Positions 1 through 7,230 of a stretch of DNA of 64,000 nt are shown one piece after another. The stretch lies in NCBI RefSeq assembly GCF_014284175.1, contig NZ_JACOGA010000001.1, positions 1 through 64,000 on the forward strand, in the 5' to 3' direction. The stretch's first letter is position 1, and each line of letters starts with the position of its first letter. The notes below the pieces were generated by a model. It worked only from the letters and a program-made list of their open reading frames with translations, was not told the origin of the DNA and made no database searches. The DNA is from Affinundibacterium flavidum. GTDB taxonomy: Bacteria > Pseudomonadota > Gammaproteobacteria > Burkholderiales > Burkholderiaceae_D. Position numbers and translations under genes: made by a program.

Positions 1-117
1 TCACTGATTTTTAACCAAAGGGTGCGCACGGCATCCAGTTGCTCGTTTCTGATATGCCTATCAAAAACTGTTAAAACATCGAGTCCGTGAAAATACCGAC
101 TCTTCATTCATAATACA

Positions 118-173
118 AGGGTGCGCCATGCGCACCATATTCATTGGCAGCCACGGTGCGCATGGCACACCCT
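118..173. repeat. REP-like palindrome, GGGTGCGCC family
   Basis: Two 19-base arms (118-136 and 155-173) match in inverted orientation at 18 of 19 positions and enclose an 18-base loop. Each arm is itself nearly palindromic around GGTGCGC and GCGCACC. The same family recurs at 3440-3488, so this is a dispersed element and not a gene-specific site. REP/REPIN-type elements are the likely class, which is inference. No transposase is nearby. Confidence 0.7.
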
Positions 174-216
174 AGCTTACGCCAGCTATTTTTGAGGTTA
201 ATACGGCTTTCCTCTC

Positions 217-246
217 TAGCTAGTGCCTGTTTTGCGTAAGTCCTAT
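217..246. repeat. half copy of the 25075-25181 palindromic element
   Basis: The 19 bases at 227-245 (CTGTTTTGCGTAAGTCCTA) are identical to the right end of the palindromic element at 25162-25180, and the AGCTAGTG just before resembles its CGCTAGCG. The matching left end is not present nearby, so this looks like a decayed or truncated copy. Confidence 0.6.
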
Positions 247-456
247 TCTCTTTATCTCTTGCTTTGGAGTTAAGTCGTTTTGAGAGAGTCACAAAAGCAT
301 GGTTTTCTCTCCTTTCACTTTCCCTCGGAGTCTCTGCGTCTCGGCGTTGAGGGGTTTTGGTTTTTGAATGATTGTCACAAAAAATATCAAAACACCAGCA
401 AATGCGTATGCTGCACCGCATCACAAATATCACAATATGAAATCACATATCGCAAT

Positions 457-485
457 TTGAAATTTGCAAAAACTGCTGTTAGAAT
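457..485 (+). promoter_or_regulatory. candidate sigma-70 promoter for aceE-aceF-lpdA
   Basis: TTGAAA at 457-462 and TAGAAT at 480-485 are separated by exactly 17 bases, close to the sigma-70 consensus. The predicted start near 492 leaves a leader of about 220 bases before the aceE start codon. That leader contains a small hairpin (ATTCAGA at 544-550 with TCTGAAT at 563-569). No operator for a known pyruvate regulator was recognised. Confidence 0.55.
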
Positions 486-713
486 GCCTCAGTTCTAAAA
501 ATCTGTTCCGAAATTTATTCAGCCGCATTGCGCTTTTTGGGTAATTCAGACAAGCTGGAAATTCTGAATAAAGTAATTTGTTTGAATTTCCTGAAAGGGT
601 TTGTTTGGGGCCATTTGAGATGAAATTTATAACGTAAAAGCATTCGCAATCGCAGATAAATTGGAAACGCAGGTAAATTCCGCAAATTTAAGATTGATCA
701 ACGAGGAGACCGT

Positions 714-3407
714 ATGTCACAAATAGACCAAATTTTGGCGCAAGCCGTGAATGACCCAGATGTGATCGAGACCAATGAGTGGCTCGATGCTTTGGAATCG
801 GTGATTGATACAGAAGGTCCGGATCGCGCGCATTATTTGATGGAACGCATGATGGATTTAGCGCGTCGTCGTGGTGCGAATATTCCGTTTTCCAGCAATA
901 CGGCGTATGTGAATACGATTCCTGCAGACAAAGGCGCACATTGCCCGGGCAACCTGGAAATCGAAGAACGTCTGCGTTCTTATATGCGTTGGAATGCGAT
1001 GGCGATGGTAGTCAAGGCGAATCGTGTTGACGGCGACCTTGGTGGTCACTTATCCAGCTTTGCGTCTTTGGCGAACATGTTGGGCATAGGTTTTAATCAC
1101 TTTTGGCATGCGCCAACCGCTGATCACGGTGGCGATTTGTTGTACATTCAAGGTCACTCATCTCCAGGTATTTATGCTCGCGCCTTCCTTGAAGGCCGCT
1201 TGAGCGAAGAACAATTGATTCACTTCCGTCGCGAAGTCGATGGCAAAGGTCTGTCTTCTTACCCGCATCCAAAACTGATGCCAGATTTTTGGCAATTCCC
1301 AACCGTGTCTATGGGCTTGGGACCTTTGATGGCAATCTATCAGGCACGTTTCCTCAAGTATTTGCATGCACGTGGTATCGCTGATACTGAAAAACGCAAA
1401 GTGTGGGCTTTCTGTGGCGATGGCGAAATGGACGAACCAGAATCCATGGGCGCGATTGGTATGGCGGGTCGTGAAAAATTGAATAACCTGGTGATCGTGG
1501 TTAACTGTAACTTGCAACGTCTGGACGGTCCAGTACGCGGCAATGGCAAGATCATTCAAGAACTCGAATCCGATTTCCGTGGTGCAGGTTGGAACGTCGT
1601 CAAAGTGATCTGGGGTTCTGGCTGGGATGAGTTGTTGGCCAAAGACAAAGAAGGTGCTTTGCGTAAGATTATGATGGAAACCGTCGATGGTGAATATCAG
1701 AACTACAAAGCGAAAGACGGTGCTTACGTTCGCGCCAATTTCTTTGCTAAAGATCCACGCACTCTGGCCATGGTTGCGCATATGTCGGATGACGACATCT
1801 GGCGTTTGACTCGCGGTGGTCATGATCCACATAAGATTTACGCCGCATTCAAAGTAGCGCAAGAAAGTGTTGATCAGCCGACTGTAATTTTGGCGAAAAG
1901 TATTAAAGGTTTTGGTTTCGGTAAATCCGGCGAAGCCCGTAACACGGCGCACAATACCAAGAAGCTCGATGATGAAGCAATTAAAGCATTGCGCGATCGC
2001 TTCCAATTACCGATTGCGGACGAACATCTGCCAGCAATTCCATTCTTCAAACCGGCTGACGACACGCCAGAAATGAAGTACCTGCAGGAGCGCCGTGCGG
2101 CACTCGGTGGTTATTTGCCGCAGCGCCGTCAACAAGCGGATGAAATGCTGACAGTGCCGCCATTGTCTGCATTCCAAGCGATGTTGGAACCAACAGCTGA
2201 AGGTCGTGAAATCTCCACGACAGCATCTTATGTTCGCGTATTGACATCCTTGTTGCGTGATAGCAGTCTCGGTCAACGCGTGGTACCAATTATGGTCGAC
2301 GAATCCCGTACATTCGGTATGGAAGGTTTGTTCCGTCAAATTGGCATTTTCAGTCAGGTTGGCCAGTTGTACGAGCCAGTCGATAAAGACCAGGTCATGT
2401 ACTACCGCGAAGATAAAGCGGGTCAGATTTTGCAAGAAGGTATTAACGAAGCTGGTGGTATGAGTTCATGGATCGCTGCGGCGACTTCTTACTCGACCAA
2501 TAACCGTGTGATGATCCCGTTCTACACGTACTACTCCATGTTCGGTCTGCAACGTATCGGCGATTTGGCATGGGCAGCAGCGGATATGCGTGCACGTGGT
2601 TTCCTGATCGGCGGTACTGCGGGGCGTACCACCTTGAACGGCGAAGGTTTGCAGCATGAAGATGGCCATAGCCATGTAATGGCGTCGACAATTCCGAATT
2701 GCGTTCCTTATGATCCAACTTTTGCACATGAAGTTGCTGTCATCATTCATGACGGTTTGCGTCGCATGGTTACGAATCAAGAAGACGTGTTCTACTACAT
2801 CACCGTGATGAATGAGAACTACGCGCATCCGGGTCTGGTTGCTGGTCAGGAAGAAGGCATTATCAAAGGTCTGTACTCCTTCAAAAAATCCGAAGCACAA
2901 ACTAAGCATCGCGTGCAGTTGTTAGGCTCAGGCACGATCTTGCGTGAAGTGATTGCTGCTGCAGATTTGTTGATGAATGACTGGGGCATCGCTTCTGATA
3001 TCTGGTCTGCACCTTCCTTCACTTTGTTGGCGCGTGATGGCCAGGATGTAGAACGTTGGAATATGTTGCATCCAACCGAAACACCACGTGTTCCTTACAT
3101 TGCTGAATGCTTGAAAGACACGGCTGGTCCTATCGTGGTTTCAACCGATTATATGCGTACTTATGCAGAACAAGTTCGTGCGTTTATTCCTAAAGATCGT
3201 AGCTACAAAGTCTTGGGAACCGATGGTTTTGGTCGTTCCGATAGTCGTGCTAAATTGCGTGAATTCTTCGAGGTGAATCGTTATTTCGTGACGATCGCCG
3301 CTTTGAAAACTTTGGCGGACGAAGGTGCAATTTCTGCTTCTGTGGTGGCACAAGCGATTGAGAAATATGGCATTAATCCGAATAAGCCTAATCCGGTGAC
3401 TGTGTAA
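714..3407 (+). CDS. aceE: pyruvate dehydrogenase E1 component (homodimeric type)
   Basis: This 897-residue protein is the thiamine-diphosphate E1 subunit of the pyruvate dehydrogenase complex. It decarboxylates pyruvate and passes the acetyl group to the lipoyl arm of E2. Length matches the single-chain E1 of proteobacteria (E. coli about 887). The thiamine-diphosphate motif GDGEMDEPE lies at residues 235-243, followed by the expected NCNLQRLDGPV. The transketolase-like central and C-terminal domains are complete. The start is supported by an ACGAGGAGA ribosome site 7 bases upstream. It is first in the aceE-aceF-lpdA operon, and a 103-base spacer with a palindrome separates it from aceF. The identification is secure. 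Confidence 0.98.
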   Translation: MSQIDQILAQAVNDPDVIETNEWLDALESVIDTEGPDRAHYLMERMMDLARRRGANIPFSSNTAYVNTIPADKGAHCPGNLEIEERLRSYMRWNAMAMVVKANRVDGDLGGHLSSFASLANMLGIGFNHFWHAPTADHGGDLLYIQGHSSPGIYARAFLEGRLSEEQLIHFRREVDGKGLSSYPHPKLMPDFWQFPTVSMGLGPLMAIYQARFLKYLHARGIADTEKRKVWAFCGDGEMDEPESMGAIGMAGREKLNNLVIVVNCNLQRLDGPVRGNGKIIQELESDFRGAGWNVVKVIWGSGWDELLAKDKEGALRKIMMETVDGEYQNYKAKDGAYVRANFFAKDPRTLAMVAHMSDDDIWRLTRGGHDPHKIYAAFKVAQESVDQPTVILAKSIKGFGFGKSGEARNTAHNTKKLDDEAIKALRDRFQLPIADEHLPAIPFFKPADDTPEMKYLQERRAALGGYLPQRRQQADEMLTVPPLSAFQAMLEPTAEGREISTTASYVRVLTSLLRDSSLGQRVVPIMVDESRTFGMEGLFRQIGIFSQVGQLYEPVDKDQVMYYREDKAGQILQEGINEAGGMSSWIAAATSYSTNNRVMIPFYTYYSMFGLQRIGDLAWAAADMRARGFLIGGTAGRTTLNGEGLQHEDGHSHVMASTIPNCVPYDPTFAHEVAVIIHDGLRRMVTNQEDVFYYITVMNENYAHPGLVAGQEEGIIKGLYSFKKSEAQTKHRVQLLGSGTILREVIAAADLLMNDWGIASDIWSAPSFTLLARDGQDVERWNMLHPTETPRVPYIAECLKDTAGPIVVSTDYMRTYAEQVRAFIPKDRSYKVLGTDGFGRSDSRAKLREFFEVNRYFVTIAALKTLADEGAISASVVAQAIEKYGINPNKPNPVTV

Positions 3408-3439
3408 TTATTGTTGATGCGATTTTAAAGAATAGCAAA

Positions 3440-3488
3440 GTAGGGTGCGCCGTGCGCACCAAACCGAGGTGCGCACGGCGCACCCTAC
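3440..3488. repeat. perfect REP-like palindrome between aceE and aceF
   Basis: Two 21-base arms (3440-3460 and 3468-3488) are perfect inverted repeats around a 7-base loop. Each arm also folds on itself (GGTGCGC, CGT, GCGCACC). The motif begins GTAGGGTGCGCC and belongs to the family at 118-173. Sitting between two genes of one operon, the hairpin may affect mRNA stability or partial termination, which is inference. There is no U-tract, so it is not a classical terminator. Confidence 0.8.
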
Positions 3489-3510
3489 CTGAAATAGTGG
3501 AGCAAACATT

Positions 3511-4809
3511 ATGAGTACAGTAGAAGTCAAAGTCCCGGATATCGGTGATTTCAAAGAAGTAGAAGTAATTGAATTGATGGTCAAAGTTGGTGACACGATT
3601 AAAGTCGATCAATCCTTGATCACTGTAGAGTCCGACAAGGCGAGTATGGAAATTCCATCGAGTCATGCTGGCGTGGTGAAAGAAATCAAAGTGAAGGTGG
3701 GCGATAAAGTTGCCTTAGGTTCTTTGGTGGTGATTGTGGATGCAGACGGCACCGCCGCCGCTCCTGCACCAGCAACTGCGCCTGCGCCAGCGGCGGCAGC
3801 ACCGGTCGTAGTTGCTCCAATCGCTGCTCCGATAGCAGCTCCAGTAGCAAGTGCCCCAGCCGTTGCAACCGCAGCAGCAGGTAAATCACACGCTTCTCCG
3901 TCTATCCGTAAATTTGCACGTGAACTCGGTGTGGATTTAAGTAAAGTTCCTGGCACTGCACCTAAAGGCCGTATTACACAACAAGACGTACAAAACTACG
4001 TGAAGGGTGTAGTCGCTGGCGCTGCGAACGCACCAGTAGCTGCGGCAAGTACCAACGGTAGTGGTTCCGGCATGAATCTCTTACCATGGCCTTCTTTGGA
4101 TTTCAGTAAATTCGGAACGACAGAATTATTGCCATTGTCACGCATTAAAAAACTCAGTGGTCCAAACTTGCATCGCAACTGGGTCATGATCCCGCACGTT
4201 ACGCAGTTTGATGAAGCTGACATTACTGGTCTTGAAGATTTCCGTAAATCATCGAATGATGCCTTGGCAAAATCAGGCGTGAAATTGACGATGTTGGCGT
4301 TTGTGATCAAAGCTAGCGTAGCAGCATTGAAGAAATTCAAAGCCTTCAACGCATCGCTCGATGCGACTGGTGAAAACCTGATTTTGAAGCAGTACTACAA
4401 CATCGGTTTTGCAGCTGATACGCCAAACGGTTTGGTGGTTCCAGTCATCAAAAACGCGGATCAAAAAACGCTGTCACAAATCGCTACAGAAATGGGTGAA
4501 TTGTCGGCGCAGGCACGTGATGGCAAATTGAAGCCAGCCGATATGCAAGGCGCAACCTTCACGATTTCTTCTTTGGGCGGCATCGGTGGCACTGCATTTA
4601 CGCCGATTATCAATGCGCCTGAAGTCGCAATTCTTGGTTTGTCTAAGTCTTCCATGAAGCCAGTGTGGGATGGCAAACAATTCGTGCCACGTTTAATGTT
4701 GCCATTGTCCTTGTCTTATGACCACCGCGTGATTGACGGCGCGATGGCGGCGAAGTTCACAGCTTATCTGGCGGATGTACTCGCTGATTTGCGTAAGACG
4801 ATGCTTTAA
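3511..4809 (+). CDS. aceF: pyruvate dehydrogenase E2, dihydrolipoamide acetyltransferase
   Basis: This 432-residue E2 core transfers acetyl groups from lipoate to CoA. It has one lipoyl domain (about residues 1-78, with DKA giving lipoyl Lys43), an Ala/Pro linker (80-124), a peripheral-subunit-binding domain (about 128-163), a second flexible linker, and the catalytic domain with DHRVIDG near the end (His405, Asp409). E. coli AceF has three lipoyl domains, while this one has a single module. The neighbouring E3 carries two more of almost the same sequence. It starts with ATG after a GTGGAGC ribosome site. It is clearly co-transcribed with aceE and lpdA. Confidence 0.97.
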   Translation: MSTVEVKVPDIGDFKEVEVIELMVKVGDTIKVDQSLITVESDKASMEIPSSHAGVVKEIKVKVGDKVALGSLVVIVDADGTAAAPAPATAPAPAAAAPVVVAPIAAPIAAPVASAPAVATAAAGKSHASPSIRKFARELGVDLSKVPGTAPKGRITQQDVQNYVKGVVAGAANAPVAAASTNGSGSGMNLLPWPSLDFSKFGTTELLPLSRIKKLSGPNLHRNWVMIPHVTQFDEADITGLEDFRKSSNDALAKSGVKLTMLAFVIKASVAALKKFKAFNASLDATGENLILKQYYNIGFAADTPNGLVVPVIKNADQKTLSQIATEMGELSAQARDGKLKPADMQGATFTISSLGGIGGTAFTPIINAPEVAILGLSKSSMKPVWDGKQFVPRLMLPLSLSYDHRVIDGAMAAKFTAYLADVLADLRKTML

Positions 4810-4815
4810 GAAAAA

Positions 4816-4892
4816 CGTAGGGTGGGCTCGCTATTGTGCCCACGCGTGAAGTAAATGTTGACTGACAGCGGTGGGCAAGTGCCCACCCTACG
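4816..4892. repeat. palindromic repeat, GTAGGGTGGGC family, between aceF and lpdA
   Basis: A perfect 12-base inverted repeat (CGTAGGGTGGGC at 4816-4827 and its complement at 4881-4892) encloses an inner pair TGCCCAC (4837-4843) and GTGGGCA (4871-4877). The layout is like the aceE-aceF element, but the core is GTGGGC in place of GTGCGC, so it is a second subfamily. It ends 25 bases before the lpdA start. Confidence 0.75.
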
Positions 4893-4916
4893 AAGAATAA
4901 AATTGGAGCAAAAAAT

Positions 4917-7034
4917 ATGAGCACAATTGAAGTCAAAGTCCCGGATATCGGCGATTTTAAAGAAGTCGAAATTATTGAAGTCATGGTTAAAGTTGGCGAT
5001 ATGATTAAAGTCGATCAGTCTTTAATCACAGTTGAATCCGACAAAGCCAGTATGGAAATTCCATCCAGTCATGCTGGTGTCGTTAAGGAAATCAAAGTTA
5101 AAGTCGGTGATAAAGTGGCTGAAGGTAGTTTGATGATTATCGTGGAAGCCGCTGGAGCAGCAGCGTCTACCATACCTGCAGCAGTATCTGCACCCGCAGC
5201 ACAAGCCGCACCAGTGGCTGCAACCGTGTCAGTGCCAGCACAAGCCGTCGCTCCTGCATCCGTCGGCATCATCGAAGTCAAAGTTCCCGACATCGGCGAT
5301 TTCAAAGAAGTAGAAGTGATTGAACTGATGGTGAAAGTTGGTGATACGGTCAAAGTCGATCAATCTCTGATCACAGTTGAATCCGACAAAGCCAGCATGG
5401 AAATTCCTTCCAGTCATGCTGGTGTGGTGAAGGAAGTCAAAGTTAAAGTCGGTGATAAAGTCGCTGAAGGTAGTTTGTTGGTATTAGTGGAAGGTGTGGG
5501 TGCAACGGCGAATGTCGCTGCAGCGCCAGCATCAGTCGCAACACCAGTTGCAGCTACACCTGCAGCTACCGCAATCGCCGCGCCAGCAGCCTCAGGCTAT
5601 AGTGGTGCGGTCGATGTTGAATGCGACATGATGGTTTTGGGCGCTGGTCCAGGTGGTTATTCTGCTGCTTTCCGAGCGGCTGATCTTGGCATGAATGTCG
5701 TCTTGATTGAGCGCTATGCATCCCTAGGTGGTGTTTGTTTGAATGTTGGTTGCATTCCATCTAAAGCCTTGTTGCACGTCGCTGCTGTGATTGATGAAAC
5801 GGCGAATATGTCCGGCCACGGTGTCACTTTCGCAAAACCTCAAATTGATCTCGATACTCTACGTGCCCACAAAGATGGCGTTGTGAAAAAAATGACGACA
5901 GGCTTAACCGGTATGGCGAAGATGCGTAAAGTCAACGTCATTCAGGGCGTAGGGCAATTCCTCAGCCCATACCACGTAGAAGTGACAGCAAACGACGGTA
6001 GCAAGAAAGTCGTACAGTTTAAGCAGGCGGTGATTGCTGCAGGTTCTGCTGTCGTGAAATTGCCGTTTGTGCCGGAAGATCCACGTATCGTGGACAGCAC
6101 AGGCGCCTTGGAGTTGCGTCAAATTCCTAAACGTATGTTGGTTATCGGTGGCGGTATCATTGGTTTGGAAATGGCAACGGTGTACTCGACACTAGGTGCG
6201 CGCATCGACGTGGTTGAAATGATGGATGGCCTGATGCAAGGTGCGGATCGTGACATGGTCAAGGTCTGGCAGAAACATAACCAACATCGCTTTGATAATG
6301 TGATGACAAAGACCAAAACAGTTGGTGTGGAAGCACTTCCTGAAGGAATTAAAGTCACTTTTGAAGCTGCCGAAGCAGGTGTAAGCGCACCAGCACCGCA
6401 ATTATATGACTTGGTTTTGGTGGCAGTTGGACGTAGTCCAAATGGTAAAAAAGTCGCAGCAGATAAAGCGGGTGTGATCGTGACCGACCGTGGTTTTATC
6501 AATGTAGACAAACAAATGCGCACGAACGTGCCGCATATATTTGCGATTGGTGATTTGGTTGGGCAACCGATGTTGGCGCATAAAGCTGTGCATGAAGCGC
6601 ATGTGGCTGCTGAGGCAGCAGCAGGACATAAAGCCTATTTTGATGCGAGTGTGATTCCATCTGTCGCGTACACCGATCCTGAAGTGGCTTGGGTAGGTGT
6701 GACCGAAGATGAAGCTAAAGCAAAAGGATTAGCGGTAGAGAAGGGAGTATTCCCATGGTCTGCATCTGGTCGTGCGGTTGCTAATGGTCGTCCTGAAGGC
6801 TTTACTAAACTGATCTTTGACGCCGAAAGCAAACGTATTATCGGTGGTGGGATTGTCGGTACGCATGCTGGTGACATGATCGGTGAATTGGCGGTGGCAA
6901 TCGAGATGGGTGCGGATGCAGTCGACATCGGCAAGACGATTCATCCACATCCAACTTTGGGTGAGACTATGGGCATGGCGGCTGAAGTCTACAAAGGTGT
7001 TTGTACTGATTTACCTCCACAGCGTAAGAAGTAA
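4917..7034 (+). CDS. lpdA: dihydrolipoamide dehydrogenase (E3) with two N-terminal lipoyl domains
   Basis: This 705-residue E3 reoxidises dihydrolipoamide and passes electrons to NAD+. Two lipoyl domains come first (about residues 1-80 with Lys43, and 118-195 with Lys158), joined by Ala/Pro/Val linkers. The flavoprotein follows: FAD motif GAGPGG at 242-247, redox pair Cys274/Cys279 in GGVCLNVGC, NAD site GGGIIG at 411-416, and the HPHPTLGE active-site motif at 676-683. Plain E3 is about 475 residues, and betaproteobacterial E3 often has one added lipoyl domain, so two is unusual. The ribosome site TTGGAGC precedes the ATG. It is the last gene of the operon and is followed by a terminator. Confidence 0.97.
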   Translation: MSTIEVKVPDIGDFKEVEIIEVMVKVGDMIKVDQSLITVESDKASMEIPSSHAGVVKEIKVKVGDKVAEGSLMIIVEAAGAAASTIPAAVSAPAAQAAPVAATVSVPAQAVAPASVGIIEVKVPDIGDFKEVEVIELMVKVGDTVKVDQSLITVESDKASMEIPSSHAGVVKEVKVKVGDKVAEGSLLVLVEGVGATANVAAAPASVATPVAATPAATAIAAPAASGYSGAVDVECDMMVLGAGPGGYSAAFRAADLGMNVVLIERYASLGGVCLNVGCIPSKALLHVAAVIDETANMSGHGVTFAKPQIDLDTLRAHKDGVVKKMTTGLTGMAKMRKVNVIQGVGQFLSPYHVEVTANDGSKKVVQFKQAVIAAGSAVVKLPFVPEDPRIVDSTGALELRQIPKRMLVIGGGIIGLEMATVYSTLGARIDVVEMMDGLMQGADRDMVKVWQKHNQHRFDNVMTKTKTVGVEALPEGIKVTFEAAEAGVSAPAPQLYDLVLVAVGRSPNGKKVAADKAGVIVTDRGFINVDKQMRTNVPHIFAIGDLVGQPMLAHKAVHEAHVAAEAAAGHKAYFDASVIPSVAYTDPEVAWVGVTEDEAKAKGLAVEKGVFPWSASGRAVANGRPEGFTKLIFDAESKRIIGGGIVGTHAGDMIGELAVAIEMGADAVDIGKTIHPHPTLGETMGMAAEVYKGVCTDLPPQRKK

Positions 7035-7108
7035 TTTGTTTTTCAAAATAGGCTGAGTATTTAACTAAATAATTGGCTAAATAACTAGCGCTATATTAGC
7101 CGCTTCAA

Positions 7109-7147
7109 AAAATCCCAAATCACCTCGTGTGTTTTGGGATTTTTTTT
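7109..7147 (+). terminator. Rho-independent terminator after lpdA
   Basis: The stem AATCCCAAA (7111-7119) pairs with TTTGGGATT and is followed by a run of eight T residues. It lies 75 bases after the lpdA stop and closes the pyruvate dehydrogenase operon. Confidence 0.85.
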
Positions 7148-7230
7148 GATCTTAAATGCTTCGCAAAGTGAAATGTATACACGTTCCGTATGCATTCAAG
7201 TTGAAGCACATGTCTTCAGCGCAGAATAAA

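Larger units (their letters stand above)
1..456. other. non-coding left end with repeat remnants
   Basis: No convincing gene is seen here. The open frames on either strand have no ribosome binding site and no recognisable protein. The stretch holds a half copy of a GGGTGCGCAC motif at 20-33, a full palindrome of the same family at 118-173, and a half copy (217-246) of the palindromic element found whole at 25075-25181. It looks like a repeat-rich intergenic zone upstream of the pyruvate dehydrogenase operon promoter. Confidence 0.6.

Noticed and set aside
104..433. Leftward 109-residue frame in the left non-coding region
   Set aside because: It runs through the REP-like palindrome and the half MITE copy, has no ribosome site and looks like translated repeat DNA.
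1158..2006. 282-residue frame antisense to aceE
   Set aside because: It mirrors the strong codon bias of aceE, has no start signals and resembles no protein. Similar long antisense frames over lpdA, nuoD and pnp were rejected for the same reason.
3440..3488. Intrinsic terminator between aceE and aceF
   Set aside because: The hairpin is strong but no U-tract follows. The same sequence family occurs elsewhere, so it was called a repeat.
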